64,000 nt of DNA from Aeromicrobium sp. GTDB lineage: Bacteria > Actinomycetota > Actinomycetes > Propionibacteriales > Nocardioidaceae. The position numbers and the translations under genes were made by a program. Below the pieces are notes generated by a model. The model did not search any database and had not been told where the DNA came from. It was given only the letters and a program-made list of their open reading frames with translations. Numbering within the stretch: position 1 is the first letter of the stretch; every line of letters begins with the position of its first letter. The DNA lies in NCBI RefSeq assembly GCF_023146395.1, contig NZ_JAGLCD010000017.1, positions 62,001 through 126,000 on the forward strand, given 5' to 3'. Below, piece by piece: positions 25,614-38,123 of this stretch.

Positions 25614-26495
25614 TCAGTGCGGCGTGATGGTGACCGCGACGGTGCCCGGCCCGACGTGCGCACCGATCACGGCTCCGACCTCGTCGACCGGGATCGACTC
25701 GAGGTCGAGGCGCTTGGCCAGACGCTCGGCAAGCTGGGTCGCGACCTGGTCGTTCGCCAGGTGCTGCACCCCGATGTCGAAGGACCCGTGCTGCTCGGCA
25801 GCCGCGGCGGCGAGGGCCTCCATGCGGGCGATCGCCTTGCCGGAGGTGCGCACCTTCTCGAGCGGCACCACGAGTCCGTCGGTGATCGTCAGCAGGGGCT
25901 TGACGGCCAGTGCCGATCCGATCAGGGCACCGACGGCGTTGACGCGCCCACCGCGGCGCAGGTACTCCAGGGTGTCGACGTAGATCAGGGCGGTGGACGC
26001 CTGTCCGGCCGCGCGCGCGACCTCGGCGACGTCCTCCGGGCTGCGGTCCTCGCCGCGCGCCCGAGCCGCGAGACCCGCGGCGAAGCCCGTGGCGAGCCCG
26101 ACCTGGCGCGAGTCGACGACCGAGACCGGGACGGGCGAGCGCTTGGCCGCCAGCATCGCCGAGTCGGCGGTGCCCGACATCCGGCTCGACAGGTGGACCG
26201 AGACGATCGAGGTGGCCCCTTGCCTCGCCAGGCCCTGGTAGACCTCGGCGAACTCGTCCGGGTTGGGGCGCGAGGTGCTGACCGGCACGAAGTCCTTCAG
26301 CGCTGCGGCGATGATGTCGGCCGACGCGTCGACGCCCTCGGTGTAGGTGTCGGCGCCGACGATGACGCTCAGCGGCACGACCGCGATACCCTCGCGCTCG
26401 GCGTCAGCCGGGTCGAGCGAGGCGGTCGAGTCGGTCACGACCGCGACGCCCCCGGGGAACGCCGCGGACTTCTTGGTGCGTCGCTTCCCGGTCAT
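25614..26495 (-). CDS. DegV-family fatty-acid-binding protein
   Basis: 293 aa. VVTDSTASL near the N-terminus, VVPLSVIVG and TSRPNPDEF are DegV marks; the C-terminal half has IGSALAVKPLLTITDG. DegV-type proteins (FakB) present fatty acids to a kinase for phospholipid synthesis. No FakA-like kinase is in the window, so the partner is elsewhere. ATG 26495 is preferred to the longer frame, which runs into leuS. It stands between leuS and comEA. Confidence 0.9.
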   Translation of the reverse strand: MTGKRRTKKSAAFPGGVAVVTDSTASLDPADAEREGIAVVPLSVIVGADTYTEGVDASADIIAAALKDFVPVSTSRPNPDEFAEVYQGLARQGATSIVSVHLSSRMSGTADSAMLAAKRSPVPVSVVDSRQVGLATGFAAGLAARARGEDRSPEDVAEVARAAGQASTALIYVDTLEYLRRGGRVNAVGALIGSALAVKPLLTITDGLVVPLEKVRTSGKAIARMEALAAAAAEQHGSFDIGVQHLANDQVATQLAERLAKRLDLESIPVDEVGAVIGAHVGPGTVAVTITPH

Positions 26496-26544
26496 GGGAG
26501 AACCGTACAGCCGGCGGCCACCACGGTCCGAGGAGTCGCGCGCG

Positions 26545-30458
<3,914 letters not shown>

Positions 30459-30539
30459 TCAACGTTACCGGAGGCCGCGGGCTACACTCGCTGCGACCGT
30501 CAGGGCGCCACCGGGTGCCGGAACGCATGAGGAGAGCAA

Positions 30540-31406
30540 GTGTCGGTGCGCGCGGGTGATCCGGTGTCCGAGTTGGTCGACCCGGGCCGCGGTCGAGGTC
30601 TCGTCGACGTCGCCCGGCGCCGCTATCTGTTGCACCTGTTGACCCGTAAGGACGTGCAGGTCCGATACCGCGGCTCGGCGCTCGGCTGGGCCTGGTCCTT
30701 CGTCAAGCCCGCCGCGCTGTTCACGGTGTACTTCCTGGCCCTGGGCGTGTTCCTGCGCCTGAACGACTCGATCGAGCGGTATCCCGTCTACCTGTTCTCG
30801 GGCCTGATCCTCATCAACCTCTTCAGCGAGGCCTTCACCAACTCGACCCGGTCGCTCGTCGACAACGGGGCGTTGATCAAGAAGATCTACCTGCCCCGCG
30901 AGCTGTTCCCCGTGGCCACGATCTACGTCGCGATCGTCAACTTCCTGCCGCAGGTCGTGATCCTGCTCGGCGTGTGCCTCGCGGTCGGGTGGTCGCCGTC
31001 GATCGCCCAGGTACTCGGGGTGCTCCTCGCGATCGCGATCGTCATGATCTTCGCGCTCGGCCTGGGCATGCTGTTCGGCGCCGCGAACGTCGCGTTCCGC
31101 GATGCACAGAACTTCGTCGAGCTCATCGTGATGGTCGCCCCGTGGGCCTCGCCCGTGCTCTACCAGTGGGACATGGTGCGCAACGTCGTGCCGGACTGGC
31201 TCTTCACGCTCTACCAGCTCAATCCGCTGACGTCCGCCGTCAACCTGATGCACCACGGCTTCTGGCAGCCGACCACCGAGGCCGGCAGGATCGCCCCCGA
31301 CGTCTGGCTCTTCGCCGGCATCGCGCTCCTGACGTCGATCGCCACGCTCGCCCTGGGGCAGCTCGTCTTCCGTCGACTGGAGGGTCGCTTTGCCCAGGAC
31401 CTCTGA
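30540..31406 (+). CDS. Polysaccharide ABC exporter, permease (Wzm-like)
   Basis: 288 aa. An ABC-2 permease with six helices: LGWAWSFVKPAALFTVYFLAL, then LFSGLILINLFSEAF and MVAPWASPVLYQWDMV. The cytoplasmic lead LLTRKDVQVRYRGSALG matches the TagG/Wzm type that exports lipid-linked glycans. GTG 30540 has GAGGAG upstream. The gene overlaps its ATPase by 17 bases. glf on the other side of the promoter suggests a galactan-type cargo, as for mycobacterial Wzm/Wzt. Confidence 0.92.
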   Translation: MSVRAGDPVSELVDPGRGRGLVDVARRRYLLHLLTRKDVQVRYRGSALGWAWSFVKPAALFTVYFLALGVFLRLNDSIERYPVYLFSGLILINLFSEAFTNSTRSLVDNGALIKKIYLPRELFPVATIYVAIVNFLPQVVILLGVCLAVGWSPSIAQVLGVLLAIAIVMIFALGLGMLFGAANVAFRDAQNFVELIVMVAPWASPVLYQWDMVRNVVPDWLFTLYQLNPLTSAVNLMHHGFWQPTTEAGRIAPDVWLFAGIALLTSIATLALGQLVFRRLEGRFAQDL

Positions 31407-32679
31407 GGGACCCCGCCGGGTCGCCGACCACACCGCAGACCGGACGTCGATCGTCGTCGACGACGTCCGCAAGACCTTCCGACTCCGCCACACGCACTCG
31501 CTCAAGGAGGCCTTCGTCGCGAAGATGCGCGGCAAGGTCGTGAGCTCGACGTTCGATGCCCTTCGCGGCGTCGACTTCACGATCGAGGCGGGCGAGTCGG
31601 TCGCGCTGCTCGGGTTCAACGGATCGGGCAAGTCGACGCTGCTCAAGCTCATCTCGGGCGTGCTGCGCCCGGATGCGGGCACGATCCGCACCCGGGGGCG
31701 CATCGCCGGTCTGATCGAGGTCGGCGCCGGCTTCCACCCCGACCTCTCCGGACGCGAGAACGTCTACCTCAACGCCGCGATCCTGGGCATGAGCCGCGAC
31801 GAGATCGACGCGCGTTTCGACGACATCGTCGAGTTCAGCGAGATCGAGAAGTTCATCGACACCGAGGTCAAACACTACTCCTCGGGCATGTTCCTGCGTC
31901 TGGCGTTCTCGGTCGCCATCCACACCGAGGTCGACATCCTCCTGGTCGACGAGATCTTGTCGGTCGGCGACGAACCGTTCCAGAAGAAGTGTCTGGCGCG
32001 CATCCGCGAGCTGCACGAGGCCGGGCGCACGCTCGTGGTCGTGAGCCATGACCTCGACATGGTCGCGCGGCTGTGCGACCGCGGGATCTTGCTGTCCGGC
32101 GGCGAGGTGCAGTTCGACGGCCCTGCGACCGAGGCCGTCAGCCGCATGCGCGCCGCGGCACCGACGTTCTCCGACGTCCCGACCTCGCACCCCTTCTTCA
32201 GCCACATCGAGTGGGCCTCGTCGGAGGGCGTCGCCACGGGCTGGACGGTCGACGGACAGCGCGAGTTCCGGCCGGCCGAGCCGGTCGATCACGCGGCGCT
32301 GTCAGGGTTTCTGCAGCACTTCGGTGGGCCCTCCGGACGACGCACCGCCGATGCGCCAGCACTCGAGACGGTCGCCACCGACACCGCCGCGATCGCCGAC
32401 CGGGCCGCGTTCGCCGCGCTCGTGCACGAGCTCGCCGGTTCCCCCGAGGTCGCCCTGCCGAAGAAGCCACGCTTCATCGACGTTGCACCCGATCACGAGC
32501 ACGCCGCAGCGATCGAGTGGCTGGCCGCCAGCGGCATCACCGCCGGTTGGTCGGTGCCGGCCGGCATGGAGTTCCGCCCCGAGACCGCGCTCACGCGCGA
32601 GGCGGCCGTGGTGTTCCTGCACCGCTACCGCGACTGGGCCTCGCGCCAGAAGGACGCCCGCTCCCCCGACCCGACCTGA
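31390..32679 (+). CDS. Polysaccharide ABC exporter ATPase (Wzt-like) with SLH-like C-terminal units
   Basis: 429 aa. The ATPase is residues 1-250: Walker A GFNGSGKST (75-83), signature YSSGM (163-167), Walker B ILLVDE (183-188), His220. The tail has an SLH-like unit at 260-312 (FSDVPTSHPFF and IEWASSEGVATGW), a half unit near 338-350, and another at 362-414 (FIDVAPDHEH, IEWLAASGITAGW). The half-unit linker ELAGSPEVALP parallels RLAGEPDVVLP in the secreted neighbour. Wzt tails bind exported glycans, so this tail may do so. TTG 31390 has GGAGGG upstream. Confidence 0.92.
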   Translation: MPRTSEGPRRVADHTADRTSIVVDDVRKTFRLRHTHSLKEAFVAKMRGKVVSSTFDALRGVDFTIEAGESVALLGFNGSGKSTLLKLISGVLRPDAGTIRTRGRIAGLIEVGAGFHPDLSGRENVYLNAAILGMSRDEIDARFDDIVEFSEIEKFIDTEVKHYSSGMFLRLAFSVAIHTEVDILLVDEILSVGDEPFQKKCLARIRELHEAGRTLVVVSHDLDMVARLCDRGILLSGGEVQFDGPATEAVSRMRAAAPTFSDVPTSHPFFSHIEWASSEGVATGWTVDGQREFRPAEPVDHAALSGFLQHFGGPSGRRTADAPALETVATDTAAIADRAAFAALVHELAGSPEVALPKKPRFIDVAPDHEHAAAIEWLAASGITAGWSVPAGMEFRPETALTREAAVVFLHRYRDWASRQKDARSPDPT

Positions 32680-32695
32680 GGGCTGTCGGGAGCGA

Positions 32696-34648
32696 CTACA
32701 CCCAACCGCGATCGCGCAGCCACATCCCCGACGCGTTCGGCGCCAACCCCGGAACCAGGGTCCAGTGGCCGTAGAAGACGACGTACCTGCCATCGTCCGA
32801 GATCGAGCCGCCGACGTAGGGTCCGACGCCTGCAGCACCTGCGGTCGACACCGAGACACGCTCGGTCGTCTCGGCCTCCAGGTCGCGGACGAAGACGTCA
32901 CTCTGTTCGTTGACGTCGCCGGGGACGAGGTCGGGAACGCCGCTGGCGAAGACGACGGACTGCCCGTCGCTCGTGATCTGGAACGGCAGAGCCGCTCCAC
33001 CCGACCGCGCTCCGGTCGGTGTCACCGACACCATCGACGTGCTGCGGGCCGTTCGGTCGCGCACGTAGACCTGCCACCTGCCCGGCGGGATCCCCGATGC
33101 CAGGCGTGAGGATGAGGAGGCGAAGGCCACCCGCTGCCCGTCCGCTGAGATGGACACTCCCGCGGACCATCCGTCGAACTGTGGTGTTTGCTCGCCCGTA
33201 CTGGTGACCGAGACCCGTTCGGTCAGTCTCGTCTGCCGATCGTGCACGAAGACGTCCTCAGCCTCGTTCGTGTCTCCCGCGACGACGTTCGCCGACTGCG
33301 TGACGAAGGCGACGTGGCGCCCGTTCGCCGAGAGGTCGAAGCTCCCGACGGGGAAGTAGCCGGACAGCTCCCCCGTGCTCGACACCGAGGCGGGCGTGGT
33401 CGTGCCAGCCAAGCGATCGCGGACGAAGATCTGATTCGATCCGGTGTTCGGGGCGCCGGGCACCAGGTTGGACGAGGTCGAGTGGAAGGCCACGACCTGC
33501 CCGTCGTCGGACACCTGCGACCCGAAGTACGCCGAGTCACGGTTTCCCTGCTCGCCCGTGCTCGAGACCGACACCCGCTCAGTCGCTCCGGTCTGGCGAT
33601 CGTGAAGGAACACGTCGATGTGCGCGTTCGTGTCGCCGGGCACGAGATTGGTCGCTTCCGAGACGAACGTGACGTATCGACCATCACTGGAGATGTCCGG
33701 ACGTCCGTAGGTGGCCGAGTCCCGATTGCCCTGCTGACCGCTGCTCGAGACGGAGACGCGTTCGGTCCGGCCGTTCCTGAGGTCGCGGACGAAGACGTCA
33801 CGCTGCTGATTGGTGTCGCCTTTCACCAGGTCCGACAGCGTCGAGCTGAAGACCACGAACCGTCCGTTGCCGGAGACCACTCCCGCACCCATGACGTGGC
33901 CGGGCCGATCGAGCTCCAGCATCGAGGTTCTCGGGACGGAATCGAAGCGGAACATGAAGGCCGCCATCTGCTCCCGGAGCACAGACAGCGTGCCGCGGAA
34001 GGTCCGCGTGCCGCCCGGCTCCGCATAGCCCGTGGTGACCCCGGTGCTCGCGAGCCAGCGGATCTCCCGCTCGAACGTGTCGTCCCTGACCACGTCGGTG
34101 AACGAGGATCCGGTCGGCACGGGTGGCTTGACGCCGTCGTCCTGCCAGGTCCAGAACCGGTAGAGGAACGCCGCCATCTGCTCGCGCAGCACCGGCTGCG
34201 CTCCGCGGAACGTGACAGTGCCGTCCGTACCGGTGTAGCCCGTCGTCACCTGGGTCGACTGCAGCCAGACGATGGCTCGGTAGAACGCGTGCGACGTCGG
34301 GACGTCGGCAAACGGGGACTCCGCGGGCAGCACGACGTCGGGCTCCCCCGCGAGGCGGTAGAGGAAGGCCGCCATCTGCTCGCGCAGGACCGGCGCCGAC
34401 GGATCGAACCGTCGGCCGGGGGCCGAGCCGTAGCCGGTGGTAATACCTCGCTCGGCAAGCCAGGAGATCTCCCGGTAGAAGGTGTGGGGCCGGTCCGAGC
34501 TGGTCCCGGCGACGTCCACGAAGGGCGACGTCGGCGAGGGCGTGTAGGCCGTCGCGGCGTCGACCCCCGACGCGGAGCCGGCCGGGAGCGCTCCGAGCAG
34601 GACTGCGCACAGCAGCACCACTCCCGACATGTTCAGCCGCCCGATCAT
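32696..34648 (-). CDS. Secreted protein: three SLH-like units and a seven-bladed beta-propeller
   Basis: 650 aa. A signal peptide (MSGVVLLCAVLLGALPAGSA) leads. Three SLH-like units follow; each pairs an F-x-D-V start and GxTTGY with LREQMAAFLYR or close variants. Seven repeats of the type SDGRYVVFxSxxxNLVPGDTN, each followed by DVFVRDLxTGxTERVS, form a TolB/PD40-like propeller. It is likely attached to the wall through the SLH-like units. ATG 34648 was chosen, though GTG 34666 or ATG 34630 are possible. It converges on the ABC ATPase gene with 16 bases between. Confidence 0.85.
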   Translation of the reverse strand: MIGRLNMSGVVLLCAVLLGALPAGSASGVDAATAYTPSPTSPFVDVAGTSSDRPHTFYREISWLAERGITTGYGSAPGRRFDPSAPVLREQMAAFLYRLAGEPDVVLPAESPFADVPTSHAFYRAIVWLQSTQVTTGYTGTDGTVTFRGAQPVLREQMAAFLYRFWTWQDDGVKPPVPTGSSFTDVVRDDTFEREIRWLASTGVTTGYAEPGGTRTFRGTLSVLREQMAAFMFRFDSVPRTSMLELDRPGHVMGAGVVSGNGRFVVFSSTLSDLVKGDTNQQRDVFVRDLRNGRTERVSVSSSGQQGNRDSATYGRPDISSDGRYVTFVSEATNLVPGDTNAHIDVFLHDRQTGATERVSVSSTGEQGNRDSAYFGSQVSDDGQVVAFHSTSSNLVPGAPNTGSNQIFVRDRLAGTTTPASVSSTGELSGYFPVGSFDLSANGRHVAFVTQSANVVAGDTNEAEDVFVHDRQTRLTERVSVTSTGEQTPQFDGWSAGVSISADGQRVAFASSSSRLASGIPPGRWQVYVRDRTARSTSMVSVTPTGARSGGAALPFQITSDGQSVVFASGVPDLVPGDVNEQSDVFVRDLEAETTERVSVSTAGAAGVGPYVGGSISDDGRYVVFYGHWTLVPGLAPNASGMWLRDRGWV

Positions 34649-34727
34649 GGCGACATCAAAGCGCACACGAGGCTCACAGGACCTGGATTCACACCAGATT
34701 CACCCGTCGCGGGACGGACGCCTCCCG

Positions 34728-35132
34728 TCAGTCGGCGAGGCGGAAGTCGGCAAAGTCGAAGCCCGGTGAGACCAGGCAGCTCACGAGGGCATCGGCGCCG
34801 GTCGGCACGGTGCGCTGCCACACCCCGGCCGGCACGAGCACCTGCGCCTCGGCGTCGACGGCGCACGTGTGGCGCTCCACGTCGGATCCGGGCTGATCTG
34901 CCGTGCCAGCGAGCTCGAGGGTGACGGTCCCCGTCTGGGCGATCCAGATCTCGTCGGAGGCCACGACGTGCCAGGCCGACGACTCCCCCGCGGGCAGGAA
35001 GAAGTGGATGAGCGTGGCAGTCGCACGCACGCGGCCGTCGGGCAGCGTGACCTCGACCGGCGAGCGCCACATCTGACGGAACCACCCGCCCTCCGGGTGC
35101 GGCTCGAGGCCGAGACGCTCGATCTCGGTCAC
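34728..35132 (-). CDS. DUF985 cupin-family protein
   Basis: 134 aa. The start LGLEPHPEGGWFRQMWRS is diagnostic for DUF985. The cupin barrel follows (HFFLPAGESSAWHVVASDEIW, GVWQRTVPTG). Members probably bind a small ligand or metal; the substrate is unknown. It overlaps the phosphotransferase-like gene by ATGA and is transcribed after it. Confidence 0.88.
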   Translation of the reverse strand: MTEIERLGLEPHPEGGWFRQMWRSPVEVTLPDGRVRATATLIHFFLPAGESSAWHVVASDEIWIAQTGTVTLELAGTADQPGSDVERHTCAVDAEAQVLVPAGVWQRTVPTGADALVSCLVSPGFDFADFRLAD

Positions 35133-35929
35133 GCGAGCTCCGCCTCGATCGCGGCGCGGCGCTCGCGGAACGCGGCGACGCGGTCGCGGGTGCGCTGCGG
35201 CTCACCGCGTGTCTGCAGGTGGAGCATCCCGGGGTCGCTGCGCTCGATGCCGGCCGCGATCCGCTCGGTCGCGGTGGTCATGCGGCGCTCCACGGCGTCG
35301 AGCAGCGTCAGTGGCCCCCACTCGGCGTAGGCATCGACGACGAGCTCGATCCGGCGGGCGGTCTCGGCGGCACCGATGTCGCGGTAGAGCGGGATCGCCG
35401 TCCAGCACAAGAACGCCAGGTCGTCGATCGGGTCGCCGGGTCCCGCGAGGTCCCAGTCGATCATCGCGACGAAGTGACCGCTCTGGACGATCCAGTTGTA
35501 GGCGCCCGGGTCGTTGTGGCAGACGATCTGCCCGGGCTCGAGCTCGACCGGCTCGGCCCCGCTCTGGCGCCAGGTCCGCGGGCCATCCGGCCGGTAGGAG
35601 TCGACGAGGTCGTGGAAGTCGCGCAGCCACCCCACGGCCTCGACCAGGACCGTGTCGAGCACGATCTCGTCGTCGACCGGCACACCGCGCCCCTCGATGT
35701 ACGAGACGATCTCGCGGCCGTCGTCGTCGACGCCGCCGACGTGCGGGATGCCGCCGAGGCCCTCGCCGGCGAGCCAGGTCAGCAGCTCGTGCACCGCGGG
35801 CGTCCAGGGCCCGGTGGGCCGGCGAACCGTGCGGCCGACCTTCCACACACCTCCGGACCCACCGGGAAGGTGCTCCGGACCGGGGTCGTCCGGCGTGGGT
35901 TCTTCGGACGGGGTGACGTCGCGTGACAC
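35129..35929 (-). CDS. Aminoglycoside-phosphotransferase-fold protein
   Basis: 266 aa. The kinase-like catalytic loop is VCHNDPGAYNWIV and the metal motif is IDWDLAGPGDPIDDLAFL. These are the APH/choline-kinase hallmarks, with Asn in place of the Gly found in HGDxxxxN (HNDPGAYN). The N-lobe is short (WKVGRTVRRPTG). It may phosphorylate a small alcohol or amine; a resistance role is not implied. GTG 35929 is nine bases from the divergent YibE/F start. It is followed by the cupin gene. Confidence 0.85.
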   Translation of the reverse strand: MSRDVTPSEEPTPDDPGPEHLPGGSGGVWKVGRTVRRPTGPWTPAVHELLTWLAGEGLGGIPHVGGVDDDGREIVSYIEGRGVPVDDEIVLDTVLVEAVGWLRDFHDLVDSYRPDGPRTWRQSGAEPVELEPGQIVCHNDPGAYNWIVQSGHFVAMIDWDLAGPGDPIDDLAFLCWTAIPLYRDIGAAETARRIELVVDAYAEWGPLTLLDAVERRMTTATERIAAGIERSDPGMLHLQTRGEPQRTRDRVAAFRERRAAIEAELA

Positions 35930-35945
35930 CCTGTCATCGTGTCAC
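35923..35945. promoter_or_regulatory. Inverted repeat holding two divergent GTG starts
   Basis: GTGACAC (35923-35929) and GTGTCAC (35939-35945) are a perfect 7-bp inverted repeat with a 9-base spacer. Both divergent genes begin with GTGTCAC, so each arm is also a start region. Neither start has a Shine-Dalgarno sequence. A shared operator or a leaderless divergent start is possible. Confidence 0.45.
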
Positions 35946-37270
35946 ACAGCCATGGTCACGGCCCCGTCGACAGCGGGCCTCCTCGCCCCGAACTCGCGCG
36001 CACGCTCGGAGGTGTCGTGGCCGCCATCGCCGTGGCCACGGGCATCGCGATGGCCATCTTGTGGCCGTCGTCGGATGACGTGCCCCGCGACATCGATCCG
36101 TTCAGCGGCGAGGGCGTCACGACGGTCGAGGCCACGGTCACCTCGCTCGAGCCCTTCGACTGTGGCAGCACCGGCGAGGTCGACATCGACAGCATGCCCA
36201 CCGTCGCCGGCAGCTGCGCCAACGTCACGGCCGACGTGGAGACCGGCGAGGCTGCCGGACAGACCGCGGAGTTCCAGCTGAACTCGACCAACTTCGTGGC
36301 CGGCACCGTCGCCGCGGGAGATCGGGTGCGCCTGGTCCAGTACCAGATCGAGGGCGGCTCGTTCGGCTACGAGTTCCGTGACTTCGTCCGGGGCTTCCCC
36401 CTCGCCGCCCTGGCGATCGTCTTCGCCGTCCTGGTCGCGCTGATCGGACGCTTGCGTGGACTGTTCGCGCTCCTCGGCATCGGGGTCACTCTCGTGGCCC
36501 TCATGACGTTCGTGCTGCCCGGCATCCTCACGGGCCAGTCACCGCTCCTCATCGCCGTGGTCGGGTCCACCGGCATCATGATCGCCGTCCTGTACCTGGC
36601 CCACGGGATCTCCATCCGCACGACGTCGGCGCTGTTCGGCACGCTGTTCGGCATCGCCTTCACCGCGCTCGCTGGGCTCATCGGCACCGACTGGTCGCAC
36701 CTGACCGGTCTGACCTCCGAGGACGACGCCCTCCTGCTGGCCACCGCGCCGCAGCTGCAGATGCAGGGCATCGTCGCGGCGAGCATGGTCATCGCCGGGC
36801 TCGGCGTGCTGAACGACGTCACGGTCACCCAGGCCAGCGCTGTGTGGGAGCTCCGGGCCCTGCAGCCCTTCGCGTCCGCCTGGGACCTGTTCCGGTCCGC
36901 GATGCGTATCGGGCGCGACCACATCGCCTCCAGCGTCTACACGCTCGTGTTCGCCTACGCCGGCTCGGCCATGACGGTCATGCTGCTGATCACGGCCTAC
37001 CAGCGCGGCCTCGTGGACGTGCTGACGAGCGGTGAGATCGCCCAGGAGGTCGTGCGCACCCTGGTGGGAGCCATCGGCCTCGTCCTGGCCGTGCCCGTCA
37101 CCACCGCGTTCGCGGTGTGGCTCGCCCCGCCCGCGCGGGATCCCGGGTCGGACCGAGAGCCGGACCGCGCGGTGGACGACTCCGGGAGCGGCGCGACGGC
37201 AGCCCCGGCCACCTGGGCGGACGAGCGCCCCTCGGCCGGGAGACGGGTGCGACGCCCGGAGGACGCGTAG
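35939..37270 (+). CDS. YibE/F-family membrane protein
   Basis: 443 aa. One N-terminal helix is followed by an extracytoplasmic beta-rich part (residues about 45-145, two Cys at the ends of EPFDCGSTGE and PTVAGSCAN). Seven or eight helices with the YibE/F motifs follow: YLAHGISIRTTSALFGT and GLGVLNDVTVTQASAV. YibE/F proteins are of unknown function, perhaps export. The C-terminus is charged and cytoplasmic. The start is GTG 35939. Confidence 0.9.
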   Translation: MSHSHGHGPVDSGPPRPELARTLGGVVAAIAVATGIAMAILWPSSDDVPRDIDPFSGEGVTTVEATVTSLEPFDCGSTGEVDIDSMPTVAGSCANVTADVETGEAAGQTAEFQLNSTNFVAGTVAAGDRVRLVQYQIEGGSFGYEFRDFVRGFPLAALAIVFAVLVALIGRLRGLFALLGIGVTLVALMTFVLPGILTGQSPLLIAVVGSTGIMIAVLYLAHGISIRTTSALFGTLFGIAFTALAGLIGTDWSHLTGLTSEDDALLLATAPQLQMQGIVAASMVIAGLGVLNDVTVTQASAVWELRALQPFASAWDLFRSAMRIGRDHIASSVYTLVFAYAGSAMTVMLLITAYQRGLVDVLTSGEIAQEVVRTLVGAIGLVLAVPVTTAFAVWLAPPARDPGSDREPDRAVDDSGSGATAAPATWADERPSAGRRVRRPEDA

Positions 37271-37279
37271 GCTGGCGCC

Positions 37280-37600
37280 ATGACCTGGTTGGAGCCCGTC
37301 CTCGTGATCGGGGGCATCCTCGTGGCCGGGTTCCTCGCGGTCTGGTTGTTCCAGCGCTCGCTCGACCAGCCCGGCGGACGAGACGGTCTGGGCACGGGCG
37401 GCAACGGGCTGGGCCTGGTCGAGAACATCTTCAGCCCCGGCCGTGGCGATGCGCGTGAAGACCTCGAGAGCCAGAAGAAGGCCGGCGCCGTGCTGCCCTC
37501 GGCCGATGACGAGGAGCCGCGCACCGACGCGGTGTTCGACGACGAGGGGCAGCTCCGCAGCGTGACCCTGCGCCGGGTGCAGCGTTCCGACGACGACTGA
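37280..37600 (+). CDS. Small single-helix membrane protein (DUF6191-like)
   Basis: 106 aa. One N-terminal helix (PVLVIGGILVAGFLAVWLF) is followed by a Gly-rich linker, then NIFSPGRGDAREDLESQKKAG and an acidic tail. The FSPGR stretch resembles the DUF6191 family, but this is by memory only. It starts 9 bases after the YibE/F gene and is likely co-transcribed. It converges on the HhH protein gene. The function is unknown. Confidence 0.7.
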   Translation: MTWLEPVLVIGGILVAGFLAVWLFQRSLDQPGGRDGLGTGGNGLGLVENIFSPGRGDAREDLESQKKAGAVLPSADDEEPRTDAVFDDEGQLRSVTLRRVQRSDDD

Positions 37601-37601
37601 C

Positions 37602-38123
37602 TCAGCCCCACGCGAGGCCAGCGGCCTCGAGCGCCTCCTCCAGCAGGCGCACGGCCCGCGGGCCCACCCCGTGAAGTGCCGCGATCTCGGCGGGCGCACG
37701 AGACGACACCTCGGCCAGCGTCGTGATCCCGGCGCTGTGCAGGGCCGCAGTCGCGGGCCGGCCGAGCGATCGCGGCAGGTCACTGTCGGCCCCGGCTTCC
37801 ACGGGGGTGCGCGTGAGTCGGTCCGGTGCGCGAGACGCCCAGGAGCGGCCGATGACCGCATTGGCCTGCATCCCGTTCATCGCGTCGATCGGGATCACGA
37901 CTCCCGTCGTCCGAGAGCCTCGCCTCAGCAGACGCGAGCCTGGGATGTCGAGCAGCACCTGCTCGGCGTCGTCGGCCGGCAGCTGCAGCTCGACGGACCC
38001 GCGGTCGGCGGTGACCGTGAGGAACTCGCGACCGTCGATCGCCCAGGTCTCGGCGCCGCCCTCGACCCTGCTCACCTCGGCCAACCGCCTGACGGCCGTC
38101 CGGACATGGGCGATCGTCGTCAT
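37602..38123 (-). CDS. YjbR/MmcQ-like protein with C-terminal helix-hairpin-helix
   Basis: 173 aa. The N-terminal half resembles the MmcQ/YjbR double-wing domain (EFLTVTADRGSVELQLP and DIPGSRLLRRGSR). The C-terminal half is an HhH module (LPRSLGRPATAALHSAGITTLAEV, ALHGVGPRAVRLLEEAL), as in RNA-polymerase-alpha-like DNA binders. ATG 38123 overlaps the sortase stop (ATGA), giving an odd operon of a cytoplasmic putative DNA binder with a sortase. The role is unknown. Confidence 0.72.
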   Translation of the reverse strand: MTTIAHVRTAVRRLAEVSRVEGGAETWAIDGREFLTVTADRGSVELQLPADDAEQVLLDIPGSRLLRRGSRTTGVVIPIDAMNGMQANAVIGRSWASRAPDRLTRTPVEAGADSDLPRSLGRPATAALHSAGITTLAEVSSRAPAEIAALHGVGPRAVRLLEEALEAAGLAWG

